Assembly: GCA_025062195.1 (NCBI GenBank)
Contig: JANXAS010000030.1
Coordinates: forward strand, 1-39,627
From: Armatimonadota bacterium
Lineage (GTDB): Bacteria; Armatimonadota; Fervidibacteria; Fervidibacterales; Thermosaccharophagaceae
Length of the DNA: 39,627 nt
Direction: 5' to 3'
Within the stretch, counting starts at the first letter, position 1; every line of letters starts with the position of its first letter. Below, piece after piece: positions 33,283-39,627 of the stretch. The translations under genes and the position numbers were made by a program. A model generated the notes under the pieces. The model saw only the letters and a list, made by a program, of their open reading frames with translations, had not been told where the DNA came from and made no database searches.

Positions 33283-33741
33283 ATGCCCACAGTGATATGT
33301 GAAAAGTTTGTGAAGGCACCGCCAGAGGTCGTCTTCAACACTGCAAGAGATGTTGAGCGCTATGTCATTTTCATGGGAAATGTTGAGAGCATAAAGGTTT
33401 TGAGCGATGACGGCGTGGTGCGTATAACTGAATGGGTTGTAAATGTGCCTGTGCTTGGCAGGAGGCTGCGATGGCTTGAAAGGGATGTCTGGGACAGCTC
33501 ATTGCTATCGTGTAGTTTTGAGATGGTGGAGGGGGATATGGACAGCTATAGTGGCGAATGGCGCTTTGAAAGATCTGAAGATGGCACCCTCATGAGGCTC
33601 ACCATCTCTTATGAGTATGATATCCCACTTGTTGGTCAACTTCTGCGCAAGATAATTGAGAGGTTGGTTGAGGCGAATGCAAACTCCATACTTGATGCTG
33701 TGAAGAATGCCTCCGAAGGGATACAAAGCTATGCCAGCTGA
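33283..33741 (+). CDS. SRPBCC (polyketide cyclase/COQ10-like START) domain protein
   Basis: This 152-residue protein has the helix-grip fold signature. It opens with an IxxPxxVFxxxxDVERYVIFMGNVESIKVL-type first half, of which KAPPEVVFNTARDVERYV is visible. Alternating strands follow (VRITEWVVNVPVLGRRLRW, SGEWRFERSEDGTLMRLTIS). A long C-terminal helix (IIERLVEANANSILDAVKNA) closes the protein. The fold binds lipids or other hydrophobic ligands; no specific ligand is predicted. AAGGTG precedes the ATG by 5-6 bases. It lies between the aminotransferase and the secretin genes, in the same direction. Confidence 0.85.
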   Translation: MPTVICEKFVKAPPEVVFNTARDVERYVIFMGNVESIKVLSDDGVVRITEWVVNVPVLGRRLRWLERDVWDSSLLSCSFEMVEGDMDSYSGEWRFERSEDGTLMRLTISYEYDIPLVGQLLRKIIERLVEANANSILDAVKNASEGIQSYAS

Positions 33742-33787
33742 ATTTGCTCTCGTCTTTCGAGAAACGAGTCGTGGGAGGCGATGAGAC

Positions 33788-35920
33788 ATGCGGTTCAACA
33801 AAATCCTTGCATCGGTGTGCACTTGCCTGTTTTTGTTTCAATGCTTCATAGCTCACTCATGGGCAATGGGTGAACGGCAAAGATACCACATTGTGAAGAG
33901 AGGCGAAACTCTTTTCTCAATCGCAAGGCGATACGGTGTGCCACTTCAAAAGCTTCGGGAGGCAAACGATAGGTGCAACACCGACATAATCCGCGTGGGA
34001 GAGAAGTTAGTCATACCCTCTTTTAGCTGTGGTGGTCAGGCGCTACAGATTGCCAGTCCAACAACAAGAAAGCCGCTCAACGCATCACCGCAATTAACTT
34101 TAAAGCCGCTGGTGAAGGAACAGATCATGGCGCCTGCGCAGCCAAAGCGTGTTGAATTGACTGTGGGTAAGTCCGTTACCATTCGTGCGCAGCGCCTGCT
34201 TAGCATTCACATCAGCAATCCTCAAGTCGCTGATGTCGTCGTGATGGGTAAGGACTTGCTCGCTGTCGTTGGCAAATCCGCCGGAGATGCCACCCTCGTA
34301 GTGCTTGATGAGCGCGGTATTTCCACATACGATGTGATTGTTAAGGAGGCGTTGCGAGTTTCTGCCAAACAAGTTGCTTCAGCCATCAGTATACCCGGCA
34401 TATTTGTTCAAGTCGTTGATGGCACAATCATTTTGACCGGCAAGGTCACCGCGCAAGAGCAGAAACAGCTCGCCTTAACCATAGCGCGCCTTTTCTCGCC
34501 GAATGTGATTGATCTGCTGCGTGTTGAGGAAGTTGAGCGCAAGCCCGAAAAGGTTGAGGAGCCAAAGAAACCTTCAATGCGTCCGGAGGAGCTTGAACAG
34601 CTCATCGGGTTAAAGAGTGTGACTGTCCGTCAGGTTGGGGATGTGTTCGTCATTGAGGGTGAGGTTGAATCTCAATCGGAGCTTGAGAGGATACAACACG
34701 CAGCGCAGCTCTCCGGCACAACTGTCTTAAACCTTGTTCGTTTGCGTGTGCCGTCGCCAAAAGAAATCAAGGAACTGCTCGGCATGCCAAAGGTTGAGGT
34801 AAAGTTCATCCGAGATTGCTTTGTAGTCACTGGCGAAGTGGATAGCGATGAGCAAAAGCGAGCCATTGACCAACTTGAGCAATTGCTCGGTAAGAGGGTT
34901 CTCAACTTCGTTCAAGTCGTTCAACCAAAGCTGCCCGAATTAAAGTTGCCGGAAACAAAGCCGCTGGAGGTGAAGCCTGAAATCCAACCGGATGTTAAGC
35001 CCGAGCCAAAGGCATTGCCGCAGAAGTTGAAGGAGCTGATCGGCATAGACACTATAGAAGTCATTGAACTTGGCAGCCAGAAGGTGATGCTGCGCGGCAT
35101 GGTTGAAACAAGCGTTGAGCGTGACCGCGCCGTCAAAATAGCTCAAGCTGTTGTCGGTGAGGGAAATGTGCTTGACATGTTGCAGGTTCTACAGCCGCAG
35201 CAGCTGCGCGTTGAGGCGTGGGTGTTGGAGATAAACCGAGAAGCACTTCGCCAGCTTGGCGTGCAACACCCCGAGGCAATAACATTTGGTGAGGTAGGCG
35301 ACCCAAAGGTTGGCAGGGTGTTTACACGCATAAGCAACATTCAAAGTGTGCTTCAAATGCTGATCAGCAAAAATGTGGCGAGATTGCTTTCAGCCCCGAG
35401 TGCCGTTGCAGCGAGCGGCAAACAAGCTAAGTTCACAGTCGGTGGTGAGATACCAATACCAATGACATTGCTTGGCGGTCCGGCAGCTGGCGTCCAAACG
35501 CCCCTTGGCACCGGAGTTCTCGCACAGGGCGTTGAGTTTCGCCAGTATGGTATCATACTTGCAATCACCGGGACGATAGATCACAGCGGCGTAATAAAGC
35601 TAAAGCTGCAAACCGAAGTGAGCGCCCCGGTTCCGGCGATGGCGGTCAATGTTTGGGGAGCAGCTATACCAGGCTTTAGGACGAGGAGTTACGAAACGGA
35701 ACTTGAGTTGAAGCCGGGTGAGGGAGTTGTCCTTGCAGGGTTAATAAGCTCTGAAGATGTGCAGTATTGGAGGCGAGTGCCAATATTAAGTTCAATTCCT
35801 GTGTTGGGCGAGCTGTTCAAGAGCCGCAGGTTTGAAAAGCGAGAGACAGAGCTTGCCATCTTTGTCACCCCGACCATTATCTTTGGCGAGGCTGCCCAGA
35901 GCCATACCACTACTGGATGA
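33788..35920 (+). CDS. LysM - BON repeat - secretin outer-membrane protein
   Basis: The 710-residue protein combines a signal peptide (LASVCTCLFLFQCFIAHSWA) and a LysM domain at 33-77 (YHIVKRGETLFSIARRYGV). A pilus-secretin N-terminal domain follows at about 119-186 (VELTVGKSVTIRAQRLLSIH), then four BON-like repeats at about 188-247, 267-320, 323-378 and 412-467. A Pro/Lys/Glu linker lies near 380-410. The secretin domain at about 470-698 has VPILSSIPVLGELFKSRRF and ELAIFVTPTII. It matches the CpaC/RcpA-type secretin of tad pili and type II systems, with LysM for anchoring to peptidoglycan. No other pilus or secretion gene is in the window, so it is an orphan here. GGGAGG precedes the ATG. 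Confidence 0.92.
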   Translation: MRFNKILASVCTCLFLFQCFIAHSWAMGERQRYHIVKRGETLFSIARRYGVPLQKLREANDRCNTDIIRVGEKLVIPSFSCGGQALQIASPTTRKPLNASPQLTLKPLVKEQIMAPAQPKRVELTVGKSVTIRAQRLLSIHISNPQVADVVVMGKDLLAVVGKSAGDATLVVLDERGISTYDVIVKEALRVSAKQVASAISIPGIFVQVVDGTIILTGKVTAQEQKQLALTIARLFSPNVIDLLRVEEVERKPEKVEEPKKPSMRPEELEQLIGLKSVTVRQVGDVFVIEGEVESQSELERIQHAAQLSGTTVLNLVRLRVPSPKEIKELLGMPKVEVKFIRDCFVVTGEVDSDEQKRAIDQLEQLLGKRVLNFVQVVQPKLPELKLPETKPLEVKPEIQPDVKPEPKALPQKLKELIGIDTIEVIELGSQKVMLRGMVETSVERDRAVKIAQAVVGEGNVLDMLQVLQPQQLRVEAWVLEINREALRQLGVQHPEAITFGEVGDPKVGRVFTRISNIQSVLQMLISKNVARLLSAPSAVAASGKQAKFTVGGEIPIPMTLLGGPAAGVQTPLGTGVLAQGVEFRQYGIILAITGTIDHSGVIKLKLQTEVSAPVPAMAVNVWGAAIPGFRTRSYETELELKPGEGVVLAGLISSEDVQYWRRVPILSSIPVLGELFKSRRFEKRETELAIFVTPTIIFGEAAQSHTTTG

Positions 35921-35935
35921 AATTTTGCTATCGCC

Positions 35936-35963
35936 TTTTGAGAGCCCTGTGCTAAATTAAAAT
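35936..35963 (+). promoter_or_regulatory. Candidate promoter for galT
   Basis: TTTTGA (35936-35941), a 16-base spacer and TAAAAT (35958-35963) lie in the gap after the secretin. Transcription would begin near 35970, consistent with the galT start at 36022. Confidence 0.4.
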
Positions 35964-36021
35964 GCGCCACATTTGATTGCTCGTAATGCACTATATACTA
36001 ACCCTATTGGTGGCGAGGGAT

Positions 36022-37059
36022 ATGGTTTGGGAACTGCGTTGGCATCCGTTGTATCAAGAGTGGATTATTGTGGCGGCTCATAGGCAAACTCGCCCTTGGG
36101 TCGGTGAAGTTATACCGCCTGCGGAAGCCGATCTGCCAGAGTATGATCCGGATTGCTATCTTTGCCCGGGAAATGTGAGGGCGAGCGGTGAACGCAACCC
36201 AAACTACGAGAGCACTTTTGCCTTCAACAACGACTTTCCTTGTGTCTCGCTCAATCCCCCTTTGGAGCTGAGTCAGCCGGTTGGAATATATCGCAATAGA
36301 CCGGCGCTCGGGATAGCAAGGGTGCTATGTTATCATCCGAAGCACAACATGTCGTTGTCGCTGATGGATGTTGACGGAGTTAAGCGTGTCATTGAGGCAT
36401 GGCGTGAGGAGTTTATCAGGCTATCAATGGACCCTAATGTGGCGTATGTGTTCATATTTGAGAACAGAGGGGAAGTTGTCGGCGTTAGCAACCCACATCC
36501 TCACTGCCAAATTTATGCCCTTAGTTTCATCTGCAAGTTGATTGAGCGCGAGCTTGAAGCATGCCAATCTCATTTTGAAGATGTGGGAAGGAGGCTGATG
36601 GAGGACATAGTCTCATCTGAGCTTGCCGATGGGAGAAGAATCATCGTTGAGGGTGATGCTATGGTTGCATTCGTCCCATACTTTGCAAGGTATGCATACG
36701 AGGTGATGATTGCGCCAAAAGCCCATAGGCGCGATATAGCCGAGTTGAGCGATGAAGAGATCTCTGACTTGGCAGAGGTGCTTCACTGCGTGCTCATCAA
36801 ATATGACAATCTTTGGAGGATGCCTTTTCCATATGTGCTTGTGCTGCACAGCCGACCAACTGATGGCGGAAGCTATGATGCCTACGATTTTCACATTGAG
36901 ATTTATCCGCCATTGCGTGCGCCCAACTTGAGGAAGTATCTTGCCGGACCGGAAATTGGAGGGGGTGTCTTTCTGAGCGACACATCCCCTGAGGAGAAAG
37001 CAGCTGAGCTGCGCTCTCAGCCTAATATGCATTACAAGCACATGCAAGGGACAGCATAA
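36022..37059 (+). CDS. galT: Galactose-1-phosphate uridylyltransferase
   Basis: GalT swaps UMP between UDP-glucose and galactose-1-phosphate in the Leloir pathway. The 345-residue form has WHPLYQEWIIVAAHRQTRPW and the zinc/structural CYLCPGN with GERNPNYESTFAFNNDFP. It also has YHPKHNMSLS, the catalytic His-Pro-His in VSNPHPHCQIYAL and DFHIEIYPPLR near the end. ATG 36022 fits the family N-terminus and has GAGGGAT immediately before it; upstream ATG 35986 and TTG 35977 are also in frame. No other Leloir gene is near. It stands between the secretin and ilvD in the same direction. Confidence 0.95.
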   Translation: MVWELRWHPLYQEWIIVAAHRQTRPWVGEVIPPAEADLPEYDPDCYLCPGNVRASGERNPNYESTFAFNNDFPCVSLNPPLELSQPVGIYRNRPALGIARVLCYHPKHNMSLSLMDVDGVKRVIEAWREEFIRLSMDPNVAYVFIFENRGEVVGVSNPHPHCQIYALSFICKLIERELEACQSHFEDVGRRLMEDIVSSELADGRRIIVEGDAMVAFVPYFARYAYEVMIAPKAHRRDIAELSDEEISDLAEVLHCVLIKYDNLWRMPFPYVLVLHSRPTDGGSYDAYDFHIEIYPPLRAPNLRKYLAGPEIGGGVFLSDTSPEEKAAELRSQPNMHYKHMQGTA

Positions 37060-37087
37060 GTGAAAATTGCTGGCAGCTTTTAAAACC

Positions 37088-37120
37088 CCAGCTTGTGCGC
37101 GGACGAGGATGCGAAGCTGG
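37088..37120 (+). promoter_or_regulatory. Hairpin in ilvD leader
   Basis: CCAGCTT (37088-37094) and AAGCTGG (37114-37120) pair over 7 bp with a 19-base loop. A smaller GCAG/CTGC stem follows. No T-box signature (such as the AGGGUGGNACC block) is seen, so this is only a possible attenuator. Confidence 0.3.
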
Positions 37121-37166
37121 TTGGGCAGGTTAGTCCGTCTGCTATCTGTATGTGGGGTGATGTATC

Positions 37167-38846
37167 ATGCGGCGGTTGCGTTCGGAAGAAATCAAGTCCG
37201 GTGTTGACAGGGCGCCACATCGCGGTTTGCTGCGCGCCTGTGGTCTTAAGGACGAGGACTTTGAAAAGCCGTTCATCGGTGTAGCCAACTCATATACCGA
37301 TGTTGTTCCGGGACATGTTCACCTTCGCGAGATTGCCGAGGCTGTTAAGCAGGGCATATATGAGGCTGGGGGTGTGCCGTTTGAATTTAACACGATCGCT
37401 GTTGATGACGGTATAGCAATGGGGCACATCGGAATGCATTATTCATTGCCGTCACGAGAGCTTATCGCTGACTCTGTTGAGACAATGGTTGAGGCGCACA
37501 GATTTGATGGGCTCGTGTGCGTAGCAAGTTGTGACAAGATAGTGCCGGGGATGCTCATGGCTGCTGTGCGCTTGAACATACCGGCAATATTTGTGAGCGG
37601 TGGTCCAATGCCAGCCGGCAGATCACAGAAGGGCGAGCCTCTTGACCTTATTTCAATCTTTGAGGGTGTTGGCGCATATCATTCAGGATTGATCACCGAG
37701 GAGGAGTTGCGAGAGATTGAAATCAGGGCATGTCCGACATGTGGCTCCTGCGCCGGGTTGTTCACCGCAAACTCAATGTGCTGCATAGCGGAGGCGCTTG
37801 GGCTGGCATTGCCAGGCAACGGGACAATTCTTGCGACCGATGAGAGGCGAAAAGAACTGGCAAGGATGGCTGGCAGACAGGTGATGAAGCTAATTGAGCT
37901 TGAGCTTCGCCCAAGAGACATTGTAACCGTTGAAGCAATTGACAACGCATTTGCGCTTGACTTGGCTATGGGTGGCTCAACGAACACGGTGCTGCACTTG
38001 CTTGCTATTGCGCACGAAGCCGGAATAAGCTACCCGCTTGAGCGGATCAATGATATAGCAGACCGAACACCATACATCTGCAGTTTGTCACCGGCATCAA
38101 AACTGCACATGGAAGACCTTGATAGGGCTGGTGGAGTGAGCGCTATTTTGAAGGAGCTTAGCAAGATAAGCGGCTTGTTGCACCTTGAATCAATAACCGT
38201 AACTGGAGAGACGCTGTGGGAAAACATAAAGGACGCAACTGTCCTTGATCGCTCCGTAATACGGTCGGTTGAAGCCCCGCACCTGTCATCCGGCGGTTTG
38301 TGCATACTATTCGGGAACTTAGCTCCGGACGGCGCCGTCATTAAGACCGGCGCTGTAGACCCATCTATCAGGCGATTTGAGGGGCGAGCTGTTATCTTTG
38401 AATCGCAAGAGGAAGCTGTTGAGGGGATCAAATCCGGCAAAGTTAAGCGTGGCGATGTCGTTGTGATACGCTATGAGGGACCAAAGGGAGGACCGGGCAT
38501 GGTTGAGATGCTTGCGCCAACCTCAGCCATCGTTGGAATGGGCATGGGCAAGGATGTGGCATTGATTACCGATGGGCGTTTCTCCGGGGGGACAAGAGGC
38601 ATATGTGTTGGGCATATTTCTCCGGAGGCTGCCGCTGGCGGTCCGATCGCACTGCTGCGCGATGGCGACATCATACGGATTGACCTTGATGAGCGCCGAA
38701 TTGATGTGCTGATACCTCAGGAGGAACTTGATAAGAGACGCTCAGAGTGGCGACCTCCAAAGCCAAAGGTCGTCGGTGGTTGGCTTGCAAGATACAGTAA
38801 ACTTGTGACGAGCGCAAACACGGGTGCTGTGCTCACTGTTGATTAA
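37167..38846 (+). CDS. ilvD: Dihydroxy-acid dehydratase
   Basis: IlvD removes water from dihydroxy acids in isoleucine and valine synthesis, using an iron-sulfur cluster. This 559-residue protein has [37 protein letters not shown], the cluster Cys122 in [12 protein letters not shown] and Cys195 in [17 protein letters not shown]. It also has the C-terminal [20 protein letters not shown]. At the first cluster position (49) it has Gly in PGHVHL, as in E. coli, not the Cys of the three-cysteine [2Fe-2S] type. This hints at a [4Fe-4S], oxygen-sensitive form. GGGGTGAT precedes the ATG at 37167 by about 7 bases. Its end overlaps the convergent yqgF gene by 14 bases. Confidence 0.98.
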   Translation: MRRLRSEEIKSGVDRAPHRGLLRACGLKDEDFEKPFIGVANSYTDVVPGHVHLREIAEAVKQGIYEAGGVPFEFNTIAVDDGIAMGHIGMHYSLPSRELIADSVETMVEAHRFDGLVCVASCDKIVPGMLMAAVRLNIPAIFVSGGPMPAGRSQKGEPLDLISIFEGVGAYHSGLITEEELREIEIRACPTCGSCAGLFTANSMCCIAEALGLALPGNGTILATDERRKELARMAGRQVMKLIELELRPRDIVTVEAIDNAFALDLAMGGSTNTVLHLLAIAHEAGISYPLERINDIADRTPYICSLSPASKLHMEDLDRAGGVSAILKELSKISGLLHLESITVTGETLWENIKDATVLDRSVIRSVEAPHLSSGGLCILFGNLAPDGAVIKTGAVDPSIRRFEGRAVIFESQEEAVEGIKSGKVKRGDVVVIRYEGPKGGPGMVEMLAPTSAIVGMGMGKDVALITDGRFSGGTRGICVGHISPEAAAGGPIALLRDGDIIRIDLDERRIDVLIPQEELDKRRSEWRPPKPKVVGGWLARYSKLVTSANTGAVLTVD

Positions 38847-39279
38847 GCTGCCCAGAAACACCCTTTGATAGGATTTTGCTCTCAATGTAACCTTGAAGTA
38901 TGAGGGCAGCTGCAATAGCATCACGAAGGTGTTTTCTTCTTCGGCGCGGCACATCAGCTTCAAGGAGTGTTCTCTCAGCGATTGATGTGGTGAAGCGTTC
39001 GTCAAACATTTCAACAGGCAACTTGCTAACCATTCTTAGGAGAGATGCAAATGATATTGAGCGCTCCTGTGCTATGCCTGTTCTGTTGTCTGTGCGCTTA
39101 GGGATGCCGACAACGATAAGTGAGGCATTGCGAGCTTTTGCAATCGCCGCTATGCGCTTTGCTGCGTTTTCATCGCCGTTGTTTGGCAAGCTCATCAACG
39201 GCTGTGCAATAAGACCGTTTTCGTCAGTTATAGCCAGCCCTATTCGTTTTGTCCCGTAGTCAACGCCCAGAATGCGCAT
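38833..39279 (-). CDS. yqgF: YqgF/RuvX, putative Holliday junction resolvase / pre-16S rRNA nuclease
   Basis: This 148-residue RNase H-fold protein has [19 protein letters not shown] at the N-terminus, VGIPKRTDN in the middle, [15 protein letters not shown] and [13 protein letters not shown] at the end. Acidic residues Asp7, Glu-containing FDERF and the final DAIAAALIL Asp form the metal site. Family members process the 5' end of 16S rRNA precursor or resolve junctions. I chose ATG 39279, with GGTGAG 6 bases upstream, over ATG 39300. It is the only minus-strand gene at the right end; its stop overlaps the end of ilvD. Confidence 0.92.
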   Translation of the reverse strand: MRILGVDYGTKRIGLAITDENGLIAQPLMSLPNNGDENAAKRIAAIAKARNASLIVVGIPKRTDNRTGIAQERSISFASLLRMVSKLPVEMFDERFTTSIAERTLLEADVPRRRRKHLRDAIAAALILQGYIESKILSKGVSGQLNQQ

Positions 39280-39586
39280 ATAGCTCACCACACTTTTCAT
39301 TGTGCTGCGAGAACGGGCTTTGCTTCAAAGGGTTGATCTGCACCATTTTTGAAAACGGCATTACTGAGGGATACTTAACGAGGCGGTGTGGTGCTCACAA
39401 CGCAAGTGGCGATGACTTAAGCTATCTTAGCGGGATAGAGTTTTTGAGGGGCTAATCTGCTAAGGGAAGTGTTGTGTGAGCAACTTAGCGAGCATTAAGA
39501 GTGTCCAATGTTGAACGAAAAACTGATGCAATGCAAATTGCGCCTATCCCGAAGATGTCCATATTGCGCCATTGAAGGTGTTAGAG

Positions 39587-39627
39587 ATGTGGTGGAGATA
39601 CGCTTTAAGCTGCATAGTTGCCTTCCT
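39587..39627 (+). CDS. Possible gene start at right edge (signal-peptide-like)
   Basis: From ATG 39587 the frame reads MWWRYALSCIVAF to the window end, typical of a signal-peptide start, and GGTG lies 6 bases before it. Too short to assign. The 300 bases before it (39301-39586) hold no ORF with support; a GCAAT/ATTGC repeat is at 39528-39541. Confidence 0.35.
   Translation, partial: MWWRYALSCIVAF

Noticed and set aside
37060-37166. T-box leader before ilvD
   Set aside because: No T-box sequence or specifier stem could be found.
1-39627. CRISPR arrays, transposases, prophage genes, rRNA
   Set aside because: No regularly spaced repeats and no matching proteins or RNA motifs were seen.

Overview
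The window looks like chromosomal DNA of a diderm (LPS-type) bacterium. It carries an LptD-like outer-membrane assembly protein, an LptF/LptG-family permease and a TolC/HlyD/ABC efflux set. GC content appears to be near 50 percent by eye. Strong Shine-Dalgarno sequences (GGAGGTGA, GAGGTGA, AAGGAG) often precede GTG or TTG starts. An archaeal-style thiazole synthase (Thi4), a DUF6775-like protein, a TM1367-like cyclophilin-fold protein and secreted LamG/DNRLRE/PA14 proteins would fit a thermophile in or near Armatimonadota (for example the Fervidibacter group). That placement is inference only. I see no insertion sequence, prophage, CRISPR array or rRNA. There is one tRNA, Pro(GGG).

Layout. 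Positions 1-579 (-): N-terminal part of a zinc-ribbon membrane protein, running off the left edge. 954-1643 (+): LON-domain protein, divergent from it. 1659-9952 (-): a long run read right to left: cyclophilin-like protein, LptF/G, LptD, ECF sigma factor, zinc-finger anti-sigma with a TPR-like tail, Thi4, DUF6775-like protein. 10398-11210 (+): sugar-isomerase-like TIM barrel. 11307-16974 (-): a tightly coupled TolC, long-coil HlyD, ABC ATPase, FtsX/MacB-type permease operon. 17155-18846 (-): HNH endonuclease and FtsY. 19362-23459 (-): siroheme synthase (Met8/CysG-N type), HemC, a 132-residue unknown protein and a DinG/XPD-like helicase. 23634-29569 (-): two related secreted multidomain proteins followed by an AroK-AroB fusion. 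29788-30069 (-): HU, with an elaborate leader. 30430-39627 (mostly +): degenerate metallophosphoesterase, tRNA-Pro, class-III aminotransferase, SRPBCC protein, LysM-BON-secretin, GalT, IlvD, then YqgF/RuvX on the minus strand and a possible gene start at the right edge.

How the genes fit together. The left half is rich in envelope functions (LPS export, efflux, envelope-stress-type sigma/anti-sigma). The centre and right carry ordinary metabolism (tetrapyrrole, shikimate, branched-chain amino acids, galactose, thiamine thiazole) mixed with secreted or outer-membrane proteins. No single obvious new defence or mobile system is present. The observations most worth a second look are the Thi4 with an active-site cysteine next to a DUF6775-like gene, the metallophosphoesterase that has lost most metal-binding motifs, the HU leader with two exact 13-bp copies of a near-palindrome 148 bp apart, the LamG/PA14 secreted pair, the orphan LysM-BON-secretin, and the unknown 132-residue protein abutting the DinG-like helicase.
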